Part shown: positions 10,499 through 20,172 of the stretch, piece after piece
Position numbering within the stretch: the stretch's first letter is position 1
How the letters are laid out: each line of letters opens with the position of its first letter
From: Pseudoips prasinana
Lineage: Eukaryota > Arthropoda > Insecta > Lepidoptera > Nolidae
Length of the DNA: 64,000 nucleotides
Direction: 5' to 3'
Assembly (NCBI GenBank): GCA_951640165.1
Contig: OX621249.1
Span: forward strand, 9,227,001-9,291,000
The notes under the pieces: model-generated
The model's database searches: none
What the model saw: the letters and a program-made list of their open reading frames with translations, nothing else
Told to the model about the DNA's origin: nothing
Position numbers and translations under genes: made by a program

Positions 10499-11530
10499 AT
10501 GGATACCACACCAGAAGAAGCCGCTCAAGTTGTTGCCTTGTTGCAACAAGGGTTAAGTCAGCGAGCAATCGCTGCCCAGCTCCACTTGAGCCAGTCTTCT
10601 GTATCCCGAGTATACAGACGGTTCCAAGAGACTGGTGCCTTCAATCGGAGACCAAGAACGAGCCACCACCGGTGCACTTCAGAGAGAGACGACCGCTTCA
10701 TTGTCTCAACCTCGCTGCGCAATCGACACCTTACGGGCGTTGATGTGCAGCAAGAACTGAGACGTGTACGACAAGTGGCTGTCAGCGAGTGGACAGTGAG
10801 AAGACGCTTGAAGGAAGCCAACTTGACGCCAAAAAGACCTGCGACGGGCCCTAAGTTGACTGCAGGCCACCGACAAGCGCGCCTTCAATTTGCTCGAGAG
10901 CATCTCAATTGGAGCGTTGCGCAATGGCGATCGGTCCTGTTTACTGATGAGTGCAGAATGTGTCTGCATGGCAGTGACAGGAGAGGCCGAGTCTACAGGC
11001 GTCCGGGAGAACGATTTGCCCAATGTTGTTTCGCTGAAACAGTGGCATATGGCGGCGGTTCCTGCATGATGTGGGCTGGTATCTCTTTAGAGGGAAAAAC
11101 CGAACTTGTTTTCGTGCCTGGGGGCGGCCGAGGAGGCGGGCTAACAGCTGATCGGTACATCACCGACATTCTACTGGATCATGTTGTGCCCTACGCAGGG
11201 TTTGTCGGTGAAGACTTCGTGTTAATGCACGACAATGCCCGCTGCCACACGGCACGAGTCACTCGACAGTTTCTGCAAGAGGTCGAATTACGCACGATGG
11301 ACTGTCCTGCGCTCAGTCCTGACATGAATCCCATCGAGCACTTATGGGACGAGCTTAAAAGAAGAGTTCGGGCCAGAAATCCAGTCCCTTCAAGCGTAGA
11401 CGAGCTAAAGACAGCATTATTAGAGGAGTGGGACGGCATTCCTCAAGAAAATGTCAAAAAATTGATAAGGTCCATGAAAAACAGACTGCGGGATGTAATT
11501 AGGGCTAGAGGGGGCAATACGAAATACTGA
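10499..11530 (+). CDS. Tc1-family transposase, intact, 343 aa
   Basis: Cut-and-paste transposase acting in the nucleus on the element's own ends. The N-terminus (about residues 5-45) is a helix-turn-helix with QRAIAAQLHLSQSSVSRVYR. A second DNA-binding helix region follows around WTVRRRLKEANL. The catalytic DDE domain shows FTDECRM (first Asp), MHDNARCHTAR (second Asp) and SPDMNPIEHLWDEL (Glu). Thirty-four residues separate the second Asp from the Glu, giving the DD34E signature of Tc1. The length of 343 aa is normal for the family and the start fits both the family and the upstream promoter. The protein ends RGGNTKY, like the second element at 20 kb. AATAAA follows at 11535. No frameshift or stop is present. 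It is probably the only full transposase ORF for this family in the window. Confidence 0.95.
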   Translation: MDTTPEEAAQVVALLQQGLSQRAIAAQLHLSQSSVSRVYRRFQETGAFNRRPRTSHHRCTSERDDRFIVSTSLRNRHLTGVDVQQELRRVRQVAVSEWTVRRRLKEANLTPKRPATGPKLTAGHRQARLQFAREHLNWSVAQWRSVLFTDECRMCLHGSDRRGRVYRRPGERFAQCCFAETVAYGGGSCMMWAGISLEGKTELVFVPGGGRGGGLTADRYITDILLDHVVPYAGFVGEDFVLMHDNARCHTARVTRQFLQEVELRTMDCPALSPDMNPIEHLWDELKRRVRARNPVPSSVDELKTALLEEWDGIPQENVKKLIRSMKNRLRDVIRARGGNTKY

Positions 11531-11534
11531 TTTA

Positions 11535-11540
11535 AATAAA
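11535..11540 (+). terminator. Polyadenylation signal AATAAA
   Basis: AATAAA starts 4 bases after the transposase stop codon, inside the element. It would allow a self-contained transposase mRNA. Confidence 0.5.
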
Positions 11541-11664
11541 ATAATTTTATTTTTAATTTTTTTTGTTTAATTTGTCAAATACGAGACACATACCCTTTTT
11601 CCTAAATTCCCGTTTTTCCTACTCTTGCATTCAGACATCATTTATTTCAAAAATGATGGATGGA

Positions 11665-11809
11665 TTTCAATGATAATGATATCAAATTAAAGCTGACATC
11701 TTAAGCTTTCGAATGACATATCATTTTAATAATTTCCATTCATGATTTTAGTTGTATCAATGTATGTGTGCGCCGACAAGGCTTGAGTCGATTTGGTTGC
11801 TCGCGAGTG
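11665..11809 (-). repeat. Right terminal inverted repeat of the Tc1 element
   Basis: Inverted counterpart of 10166-10310. It ends GATTTGGTTGCTCGCGAGTG before the TA at 11810. Confidence 0.9.
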
Positions 11810-11849
11810 TAGTAGGGTTGCTGCTGTAAAGCTTTGTATGTGTTATAAT

Positions 11850-12480
11850 GTCCTCTTAGCCGAATTTCGGCCACGGTGGCCAGGCTCAATGGGACCTAGG
11901 CATCTGCGTGGGACATATCATTGTGCACAAGTGTGTGCGCAAACACAGGAGCACTTTCTATTCAATCACTCTCATGATCCGATGGAACAACTAGCGGCAC
12001 GACGGGAAAGAGGTTAGGTACAGGGCCAACGGCTTTACGTGCTCTCCGAGGGACGCGGGTATAATACCTCCAACTCCCAGACGTCGGAAATTTTTATTTT
12101 TACAGAAAAATCGCAGAATCACTTGTGGCCCGACTAGGGTTGCCAGGCCATAAAATGCAAAGGCCGGACTGCGCACTTTATAAGGCCTAACATTTTGCCA
12201 TAAAAGCCGGACATTTCTTTTTATTGCCAAACAGTTTGCTCTCTTGTCCGCTCGGACGCTCGTCCGCCCATCGTCGTACGAATCGCCACTCTGACAAAAA
12301 GCCTAACAAAAGCCGGACAGGCCAAACATGCACATATTTGGCCGGACGCCACCGCAAAAAGCCAAACAAGTCCGGCTAAGGCCGAACACCTGGCAAGCCT
12401 AGGCCCGACCCGTGATTTGAACCCAGGACCTCGTCGTCTACGGTTGAACACGCTACCGCTAGACCAGACATGTTGCATAA
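11850..12480 (-). mobile_element. SINE-E with nested hAT-type MITE
   Basis: Minus-strand head with A-box-like TCTAGCGGTAGCGTG and B-box-like GGGTTCAAATC near 12417-12470. The body resumes on the other side of the insertion at 12127 and continues with GGCCCTGTACCTAACCTC, CGTCGTGCCGC and TCATGAGAGTGATTG towards 11860. This is a common lepidopteran SINE-like text. The exact 3' limit is unclear, and 11850-11940 may be part of it. Confidence 0.6.
12135..12401. mobile_element. hAT-type MITE with 8-bp target duplication
   Basis: The ends are TAGGGTTGCCAGGCC and, inverted, TAGGCTTGCCAGGTG. The identical 8-mer GGCCCGAC lies directly outside both ends (12127-12134 and 12402-12409). An 8-bp duplication and TAGGNTTGCC-type ends are typical of hAT elements. 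At 267 bp with no ORF it is non-autonomous. Confidence 0.85.
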
Positions 12481-12639
12481 GGACTTAATTTTCCCATAGA
12501 ACATTTTTTTTCTTTCTTCATACAAAGTGCATTGGCACTTTTATGTCAGAAGAGAGTTCTTGAAACAGTGATAGTTATTTAAGAAACTTAAACTACCCAT
12601 GAAATTAAAAAACTTGTAAAACAGTAGTTTGCAAAATAC

Positions 12640-12881
12640 ATACATACATAGACTCACGCCTGTTTCCCAGAGGGGTAGGCAGAGACAACGGGTTTCCATT
12701 TGTCACGATCTTTGCATACTTCTTTTGCCTCGATTACTGTCATTATATTCTTCACACATGCTCGCCGGTTTAGGGTACCTCTGACCTGCCCTTTCTTGAG
12801 AACATCTCCAATTTGGTCAGAGAATGTTCGACGTGGTCTTCCCCTTCCGGTTGTCCCATTCACACAAGCCAGGTATACTTC
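12640..12881 (-). mobile_element. LINE-X, 5'-truncated, 11-bp TSD
   Basis: The minus-strand frame encodes the last 74 or so residues of a LINE reverse transcriptase [23 protein letters not shown] ... CKDRDKW ... [10 protein letters not shown], then stop. The 3' tail is a short TATG/CATA repeat. TTGCAAAATAC lies at both ends (12629-12639 and 12882-12892), a target-site duplication that marks an independent LINE insertion. Other copies: 22144 and 26239. Confidence 0.85.
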
Positions 12882-12892
12882 TTGCAAAATAC

Positions 12893-13235
12893 GCCTCAAG
12901 AAAATGTCTTTTTACACAAAATGCATCAGCTGATCGGCTCGATTGTATGTGTAGTGATTTATTTTTTTAATAAATACTTTATGAAGAATACGTGTCTGGC
13001 CTGCTCCTGAAGTAATATTCTGACTTTTATAACATGAATTTGCCAAATACGTTAGAAATATTTTACTAACGAAACGAAACGATCGGTTGATCAGATAAAC
13101 TTTGAATGAAAGTCTAAAAACGATTTATGTCTTTTTGCAAGAATCATTAAAGCGTATTATTTTGTGGCTATGTTTGTCTATTTTTTGTGTGAATGGGCAG
13201 ATTAGTCTTACTGAGTATATTTATGTAAAAACCTC
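12893..13235. other. No gene recognised
   Basis: AT-rich flank with no supported coding frame. Confidence 0.4.
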
Positions 13236-13490
13236 TAAGGCTGATTTCAGAGTGACGCGCGCGGCACGCGCGGGAGGCCAGCGCGTCTCAACAGCGGCGC
13301 GTGCGAGACGCGTCACTCTGAAACGCTAGCTGCCAGTAGAAGAGCTTGGGCAGCGCTGGCCGACGGCGCGCGTGTCACCGGCGGCACGTTTGAACTGCGT
13401 GACTATAAAACGCAACTACTATCTAGTGTAATTGTAAGCGCGCGCGTTTAGACGGCGCCGCTCGCCGGCGCGACTCTTTAATCAGCCTTA
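13236..13490. mobile_element. GC-rich MITE with TAAGGCTGAT ends
   Basis: TAAGGCTGATTTCAGAGTGAC at the left, and on the inverted right end TAAGGCTGATTAAAGAGTCGC. The interior is very GC-rich with CGCGCG-type inverted pieces, in sharp contrast to the AT-rich surroundings. No ORF of interest. The target duplication could not be fixed, so the superfamily is open. Confidence 0.7.
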
Positions 13491-14258
13491 TGGTTCCAAA
13501 CACAGTACAAATTATGTAAATTATTATTGTGGAGATTTTGACATAGGTTGCATCATCCGTCATATTGGTTATTTTTATGGAAGTTGCCTTTATCAATCCT
13601 CGGGCTCCCTAAGTTACGTCCACCATTTATGTTACACCTTGTATAAAGATTAATGCTTCATATCACGATCGCGCTCAAGTTTATGGTAAACTATTATCTC
13701 ATAAAAATTTGAGACAAAACAGTTGTTATAACTAGAATAAATTTTATAGCACTTTCCGCAAACCATTATTGGAACGAAGTTCCTTATCGCGCGTTGTGAA
13801 AGGGGGCTTGACGGAAAAAAATCTTACGAAAAGTTGTCACGACACTTTTTGCAGCTGTGCGGCGTGCGCATGTTTCTCTCTCTCTCTTATAGAAAGCAAG
13901 CCAGATATTTTCATTTCTATTTCGCATTGAACAGTGTGGTGTCGCGACGATTATTTTTGTTGAGTGTATACAGGTTTTTTGTACATAATAAAAACTCCGT
14001 TCCATCCGGGTGTCCCTTGACACCTCTCAAGTTTTATTTTTATTCCACCAATATTGCGTCATAATTTGCTCTAACTAGCAGCCGTGATCATGGATCAAAT
14101 GTAAACCCTTGTCCCGTTGACGTTTTCCCAATTTCAAAAGCTAGGGGCACTGCGCTTTTCTTGTCTGGTCGAGTAGTATGTAGGGTTGCCACTAATGATT
14201 CCGATCCATTCAAACAAGATTTTTCTTTTCTATTTAAAGATAACGCCCACACCGTACG
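13491..14258. other. No gene recognised
   Basis: Two ~75-codon frames on opposite strands overlap at 13784-14064 without recognisable domains. Confidence 0.4.
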
Positions 14259-14505
14259 GTCACCGTAGCCTAGTTGGTAGTGCTCCTGCCTACGAAGCTG
14301 GTGGTCCTGGGTTCGAATCCCGGTAAGTGCAAATATTTGTGTGATGAGCACGAATATTTGTTTCTGAGTCATGGACGTTTTCTATGTATTTAAGTATTTA
14401 TCTAATCTATATAAGTACGTATATCGTCGCCTGGTACCCATAGTACAAGCTTTGCTTAGTTTGGGGCTAGGATGATCTGTGTGACATTGTCCCTATATAT
14501 ATATA
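14259..14505 (+). mobile_element. SINE-A, full-length plus-strand copy
   Basis: Best-preserved head: GTCACCGTAGCCTAGTTGGT, then B box GGTTCGAATCCCGG, body CAAATATTTGTGTGATGAGC, and 3' part CCTGGTACCCATAGTACAAG to CATTGTCCC. The tail here is TA-rich rather than ATT repeats. About 247 bp. Confidence 0.9.
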
Positions 14506-14558
14506 CATTAGGTAGTCGAATGAATGTCTGGTTCGCGGGGTACTTTATAAACATATCT

Positions 14559-14879
14559 ATCTATACATATAATAAAATCGTAGGAAAGTGAAAACTGTAC
14601 ATTGAATATTTTTTTAAAAGGATACTTGGGGCGTGATCTATATTCGACATCGAAGCCAAAGATATAGTTTTTAGAATTTTTGTCTGTGTGTCTGTTTGTC
14701 TATATGTATGTCCGGGCTAAACTCAAAAAGTACTACATAAATTTACTTCAAATTTTGCATGAATATTACTAAGAGGTCGGGTCAACATATAGGCTACATA
14801 TTATCACGCTATTACCTACCGGTGAGGAGCAGTGATAATTTATAAAATGTAACGCGGGTAAAACCGCGGGGCACAGCTT
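14559..14879 (+). mobile_element. Helitron-like non-autonomous element (type A)
   Basis: Head 'tctatacatataataaaatcg' and tail AACCGCGGGGCACAGCT, but the final AGT is lost. Same body as the copies at 2894 and 6856. Confidence 0.7.
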
Positions 14880-14883
14880 TAAT

Positions 14884-15020
14884 AAATATAATTGGTGGAC
14901 ACAAAGAGAATCCAGACTCAGAACAACTACGTATCGGCCACATAAATAGTGGTCCTGTGTGGGAATCGAACCCGGAACACGAGGTGACACCGGTCTAAAC
15001 CGCTGCGTCACACTTGTAGT
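14884..15020 (-). mobile_element. SINE-C copy
   Basis: Minus-strand head with GTGTGACGCAGCGGTTTAGA and B box GGGTTCGATTCCC, followed by CACAGGACCACTATTTATG and TTGTTCTGAGTCTGGATTC. Matches the plus-strand copy at 29001. Confidence 0.75.
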
Positions 15021-15090
15021 CAACAGAACAGATCAGTTTGTGAGAACTTTAAAAGAAACTAGAGCAGTTGTTTTGTAGGGTAACAGGAAT

Positions 15091-15431
15091 CACGCTAATA
15101 TTATAAAGGCGAAAGTTTGTGAGTGTATATGTTTGTTATTCTTTCACGCAAAAACTACCGAACGGATTTTGGTGAAACTTTGTAGTAATAAAGGTTATAT
15201 ATCCGAATAACACATCACACTAATATTATAAAGGCGAAAGTTTGTAAGTGTGTGACTGTGAACGTTTGTTACTTCTTCACGTCTAATTGGCTGGAGCGAT
15301 TGTAATAAAATTTGGTATGGAGTTAGCTGACACCCTGGATTAACACATAGGATATAATGAGCCGCGAGGCAGAGCTATTAGGCTATAATTTATAAAGATT
15401 AAAGCAGGTAAAACCGCGGGGCACAGCTAGT
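15091..15431 (+). mobile_element. Helitron-like element (type B) with two heads
   Basis: The head 'ctaatattataaaggcgaaa' occurs at about 15096 and again at 15221, so a partial copy lies directly before a complete one. The complete copy ends GGTAAAACCGCGGGGCACAG plus CTAGT at 15431. The tail is shared with type A; the head and body differ. Confidence 0.7.
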
Positions 15432-16269
15432 TAAATATAGCTGCAGAAGTGGATAGTGGTAAAAATTAATCTCAAATAAAAAATGGATTTGAATATTATT
15501 TTAAACTCGCAACTATAGTCTAGTTGCTGTTAGTCTTATCAAAATAGGTTTATTAACATAATACAATTTTATTACCATCTGCCAACCCTGACCCGGAAGG
15601 TAACAAGTGCCCAGCGCCGCCATTACAGCGATAATGGTGACTAACTAACGTCGAATTTTGAAGTACCCTCAGTTATATTGCTGGCTGCCAAAAACGACCG
15701 CGACACAAACGCGACAGTTATTTCGTTTTAAACATTTCCAGTAGAAAATAAATATGGTTTTATGACCCCAACATAAAGCAGATCCTTGTTTTTTTCAGCA
15801 CGACATCTCACACGTGTCGACGACTGTGTCTGTGTGAATGTCCATTTTATGTGAGAAAAACTTTTGTCTCACAGTATATCGGAAGATCAGCACTGCAGAA
15901 ATGCAGTACTAGCTGAGATAGGACCATTTTTCATACAAGTACGGATAAAATTAATAATTATTAAAATGTATAGGTCTGTAGCACATTAAATGTATTTTCC
16001 GTATTTGTAATGAAAATAAAATTATTTCTTTCTTACTTTCTTATATTGTTAACATTATGCCTTTTGCTGGCAAAGTGCGGAGAGGCAAACGTGGGCTCAA
16101 GTCTTCAACCATTATAAAACTAAAAACTTAGTAGCATGCCCCAAAGTACCCCGGGTGGTTACTGACAGGGCATCAACCATGAGAGGGCCGGTTTTCGAAA
16201 CGTTTGGAAATTTCGCTTTAGGTTTATACGGAAAGCCGCTCATTCAATAGAAAATCGTGTTTTTAACTT
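15432..16269. other. No gene; possible LINE 3' end
   Basis: 15890-16040 ends 'aatgaaaataaaattatttc' and may be a LINE 3' tail. 16040-16200 is unassigned. No coding region recognised. Confidence 0.35.
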
Positions 16270-16890
16270 AATAAGAATTAACACTCTTATTTAAAATAAT
16301 TCCTTGATCCGCCGCTTAACCATGTCTCAGCTAAACCCTGCTCAACCACTTAAACCCCGCTCAACTATTTCTTTATTTAAAAACCCTACTTAAAGGTTTC
16401 TCAGCTAAGTAACGTCATTTTATTTTACACTGTCAACATTTCTGAGACTGGTATAGAGCTTGACCAAAATTAATCGACTAAATCGGATTATTTATCAAAA
16501 CTTTATGATTTTTGCTCTATGGTAGACATGGAATGATAGATTTATGATCGTAACAGTGCATTTTCAAGGACTATTGATTTTCTTCGGTGGATTTTGAAGT
16601 TTGTGATAAGATTCCACTGGAATTCAGTATTTATTTAAAAATTAAACGGTTAGTAACTTCAATAAAACCTCCATTCACAAACAAACGTCAAACAAAACGT
16701 CAGCTGATGCAAATAAAATCCACCATATTTGAACAAGCTTTAAACCAGGGGCCGACGTGGTTTAAATTTTGACATGGCTCAACCGCGGGTCAAAGTTAAA
16801 TCGTGTTTTTAAATGAAAAATTTGATAAACCATGGTTGAGCGGCCGGCTTAAATTTAAGTAGCGTTTTTAAATAAGACTGTAAGTGTTCC
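16270..16890. mobile_element. Imperfect fold-back element
   Basis: The left arm (about 16278-16390, with CTTATTTAAAATAATTCC and CCGCTTAACCATG) is an imperfect inverted match to the right arm (about 16770-16880, which inverted reads CTTATTTAAAAACGCTAC and CCGCTCAACCATGG). No transposase. Edges are approximate. Confidence 0.5.
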
Positions 16891-17397
16891 AGTACTAAGA
16901 TTGATTTCTCAAAACCAATTAGATTATTATTATTAGTCAGTGAACGCAAATAAACATGGAAGCATTACTTCAAGGAAACTAAGCGCAAATTTTGACCCAA
17001 TATCCCAATCAAACTGACACAACGGAATACCGTCTCTGATTGGCCAAAATATTACCGCTCAGATACACCTTTTAAAAGTAGACTTTATGACGTCATGTTC
17101 GGGTCTAAATTACCATGTTCATGACATTCGCCGAGGGATGTTTTATGTTATAAAGTGCAACGGCAATAATTCACCGTGACATTGATATTATTAAAATAAT
17201 AAAGAATTATGATAAAATATACAGTATCTTGAACTTTACGGCAAGAGTTTTTCTAAGGTCTTTAAATAGAGCAGTATTTGGCGAGTAATGGGTTTATTTG
17301 CTATGATAATAGGTAAATAAAACAAATTTGTGACCAATTATTCACTAATTATTATTTACAATTTCCGTAGGTATACATAACACTTAAGTACTACTTT
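16891..17397. other. No gene recognised
   Basis: Contains 'actttatgacgtcatg' near 17083, similar to text at 35255. Otherwise unassigned. Confidence 0.35.
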
Positions 17398-17805
17398 TTA
17401 GGGCCCCCTTCACTTCTTTATCTATCCGTCCGTCTGTCTGTCAATACCCTTTATCTTGAAAACGCGTGGACGAATCGACTTGAAATTATAGGTGATCTAG
17501 ATATGCAGGGTTACTTGTAAAATACGAACAACCTCGCAGGACTAGGAAGCTAACACCATAAGCAACAACTTACTCTAAGGGCATCGCAAAAATTACGCAA
17601 GCCGCCTGGTTACATATTATTTACGATGCACGTAGAGTTATTGTAAGTGGTAAATTAATGAATATAGACTTTTTACAAAAAAAAAATACGATATATTATT
17701 ATATTATATTATTATTAATAAAAGTTGTAAAATAAATGTTGTTGCTTATGGTTTTAGCTATCTAGTCCTGTGAGGTAATTTGTGCTTCACAAGTTACCCT
17801 GTAAA
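17398..17805. mobile_element. Fold-back element with ~67-bp inverted arms
   Basis: Left arm about 17506-17575 ('cgcaggactaggaagctaac', 'ccataagcaacaac') pairs with right arm about 17733-17805, which inverted reads 'cacaggactagatagctaaa', 'ccataagcaacaac'. The preceding 17398-17505, with a CCGTCCGTCTGTCTGTC run, resembles the inner part of DR-1-type repeats. No ORF. Confidence 0.6.
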
Positions 17806-18750
17806 TATATAAATAAAATTGAATTGAATACATTTCCAAACGAACCGTTTTCGTCCATAGTTCTCTTCGCTTTAGATCGAGAGGAAATTTGAAGAAACCA
17901 AGCTGTTTTAATACCACCATTACCATTCTTTGTGCATTAAAATAATTGTAATAAATAAAAAAAAATCGTCGTAATTATTGTGTAGATAAATAAATTGATT
18001 CGTTTGCATAACAACATCACCATATATTTTGTGTCAATTTGATTGACTTCATATTTAATAAAATTAAAATATATAGCGATGTACTTACTCGTAATAACTA
18101 ATTCCAACACTCTTGTTATGCAAATGAGATTTATTAATACACCACTTCACTGCACAGGAAGGCATTTTTGGAAATTAAACACGTTGACACTAATAACTGA
18201 CAGACGACCGCCATTGATGCCTGTAGTGCGCAAACTCGGTCCCACTCGGTCCGCGGCACAATTTTTAAGCCCCGCCTACCGCGGCACAATCTGCGTTGGG
18301 TCATTTTCGAGAGCTAGGAATGCTTCCATGTTTATTTGCGTTCACTGTTATTAGTATTATAACTGTAGAATTTCACAAGCTAACGCAATCCCCTTTAGAT
18401 CAGTTTTCAAAGCATCTATACAGATGTTCCAGTCCTATCGGATATCTAAATTTATTATTCTCGGAATTCGAATTGAAATAGGCCGAGAATCTGTGTCAGT
18501 TTAAGTGCTACTTTTAGGTCGGAGTGGATTGATAGAACCCTTCTTAATTTCAAGGTATTCTTTTTGTCGTCAATAGTATCACCTATCGTGTTTCAAATAT
18601 CCTTAACGAGTTGTATACATTTCAATGGAGCTGGAAATCGAATCCACGAACTTTCCACTGTCACCAGTCTTCGACCCGCAGATTCACTCGCAAGGTTCTT
18701 CGGAGAGAGTACTACTTTTCTGAAAAAAAGCTAACTTGTGTTAAATTATA
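17806..18750. other. No gene; degenerate SINE-like piece
   Basis: 18620-18690 read on the minus strand contains a B-box-like GTGGATTCGATTTCC and may be a decayed SINE. A 103-codon plus-strand frame at 18043-18354 has no recognisable domain. Confidence 0.35.
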
Positions 18751-18789
18751 AGCCGCCATAAATATTAATCAACAATATTTATGGCGGCT
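18751..18789. repeat. Perfect 16-bp hairpin
   Basis: AGCCGCCATAAATATT, loop AATCAAC, AATATTTATGGCGGCT. Perfect inverted repeat with a 7-nt loop, not part of any repeat I recognise. Confidence 0.95.
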
Positions 18790-19604
18790 ACAGACGTCAA
18801 AGGTTGTCTTGAGTTACATTCTGTGTTCTTTAATATACTTAATAATAGCATAGCACAAGTTTTCTAACACTTATATGTATATCTGTAGTCCTGAAAACAT
18901 GTTTGCAAAATTTCACGATGATTGATTTACAAGCTTAAGTGTGAAAGCGTAACAAACAATCTCGCATACTCATATACAACATCAGTCACGATTTAAAATA
19001 TAGCTTGGTTAAAGTACGTACAAAAATGCATTACTAAATTAAGGCGATAGTCTCATTTTGCAATCAGGTTTAAATTACGGATCCATGTGCTTTTTGGACA
19101 AAAAATATTCACTTTATCCAACTACGTGCAAAAGTGCATTTAGACTGATGAGTATACTTGCTTGAAAGTAGCCGGTATCATTTCACAATTGCTTTATAAT
19201 AGTTAATTACCAAGAGCAAGCTTTTCCAGTTTTTATACTGGGGAAAATTTTACATGAATAAATAATTTTATTATGTGAATCTGTAGCCTAATTATATATA
19301 TAATGATTTTAGCACTTCTTTCGTAAAACTCACACCTGGTAAATCTCTGTTTATTATATAACAGATATCTAATGCCCACAAAAAGTAACGAAAAACAAAT
19401 ACACAATGCATATGTTTTTTTGTTACCATAAAATATCAGACTTGAGACATTGCTCTGGAAATCCCAATTATACGAGTACTTTTTTAAGTAAAGTAATATA
19501 TTGTAAATAATATATTACTTCTAAAAAGTGACTTTATTGTACTATTGCCACGTATTTTAATTTTTTCAATAAAGCCTAAGCCTGGCAGTAGTAAAAAAAA
19601 TCAT
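18790..19604. other. No gene recognised
   Basis: AT-rich. A palindromic AATATATTAC/GTAATATATT pair lies at 19493-19518 (loop TTGTAA). Confidence 0.4.
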
Positions 19605-19790
19605 CAAGTGACAGGGGTTCATCCAGCTCGATGGCTGTGGCAAGATTCGAATCCGAAGTGGTGTGCCCTCTTTTTTATGAATTGATGCATGACCACAATT
19701 GCACCTGATGGTAAGCGGAGATGAAGACTAAGTGTAAGGTGGTGTGGTTGTACCTATAAGATGCTTGTTCACTTTGAAATTGAATAAACC
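19605..19790. mobile_element. Dispersed retroposon fragment
   Basis: Contains a B-box-like GGATTCGAATCTTGCC on the minus strand and, downstream, 'gcacctgatggtaagcgga', a phrase widespread in lepidopteran retroposon 3' regions. Class not resolved. Confidence 0.4.
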
Positions 19791-20172
19791 CATTGGAATC
19801 AAATTTTTCGCGAATCTGCGTCTTTTAAAGCTGCTTGTATGTTAGTAACTCACCAGTTACTGATTACTTAGCAAACGAGGCATATGCATCAGGCAACGTG
19901 CCTTGTATCGAATTGTTCTTTTTCACACAGTAATTGAGTAACGTGTCCGTCCATACTTGAAATTAATTGGTTTCACTATTTTTATGTTGGATAATCATGG
20001 GATTTTACGCCTCCACCGAAAGGAGGATTTTAAGTTTATGTTTATATGAGACTATCGTGAAAATGTTTCGCAGATTAAGAGATAAAGTAATCTTCTTTGC
20101 TCTCGCCTCATTTCATTAGGCGGGGCCGTTAAATATTTCGGCGCGCACTATTCACTTTGTTGGTAAGATATA

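Larger units (their letters stand above)
10166..11809 (+). mobile_element. Complete Tc1-type DNA transposon (1,644 bp)
   Basis: Bounded by TA on both sides (10164-10165 and 11810-11811), the Tc1/mariner target duplication. Both ends begin CACTCGCGAGCAACCAAATC as inverted repeats: the outer 31 bp are identical and similarity continues to about 145 bp. The interior holds one uninterrupted transposase frame with its own TATA/initiator promoter and an AATAAA signal just after the stop. Nothing visible is broken, so the copy may be, or recently have been, active. Confidence 0.95.

Noticed and set aside
14261..14335. tRNA gene candidate in the SINE-A head
   Set aside because: Repeated with identical 3' body at several places, so a SINE and not a tRNA gene.
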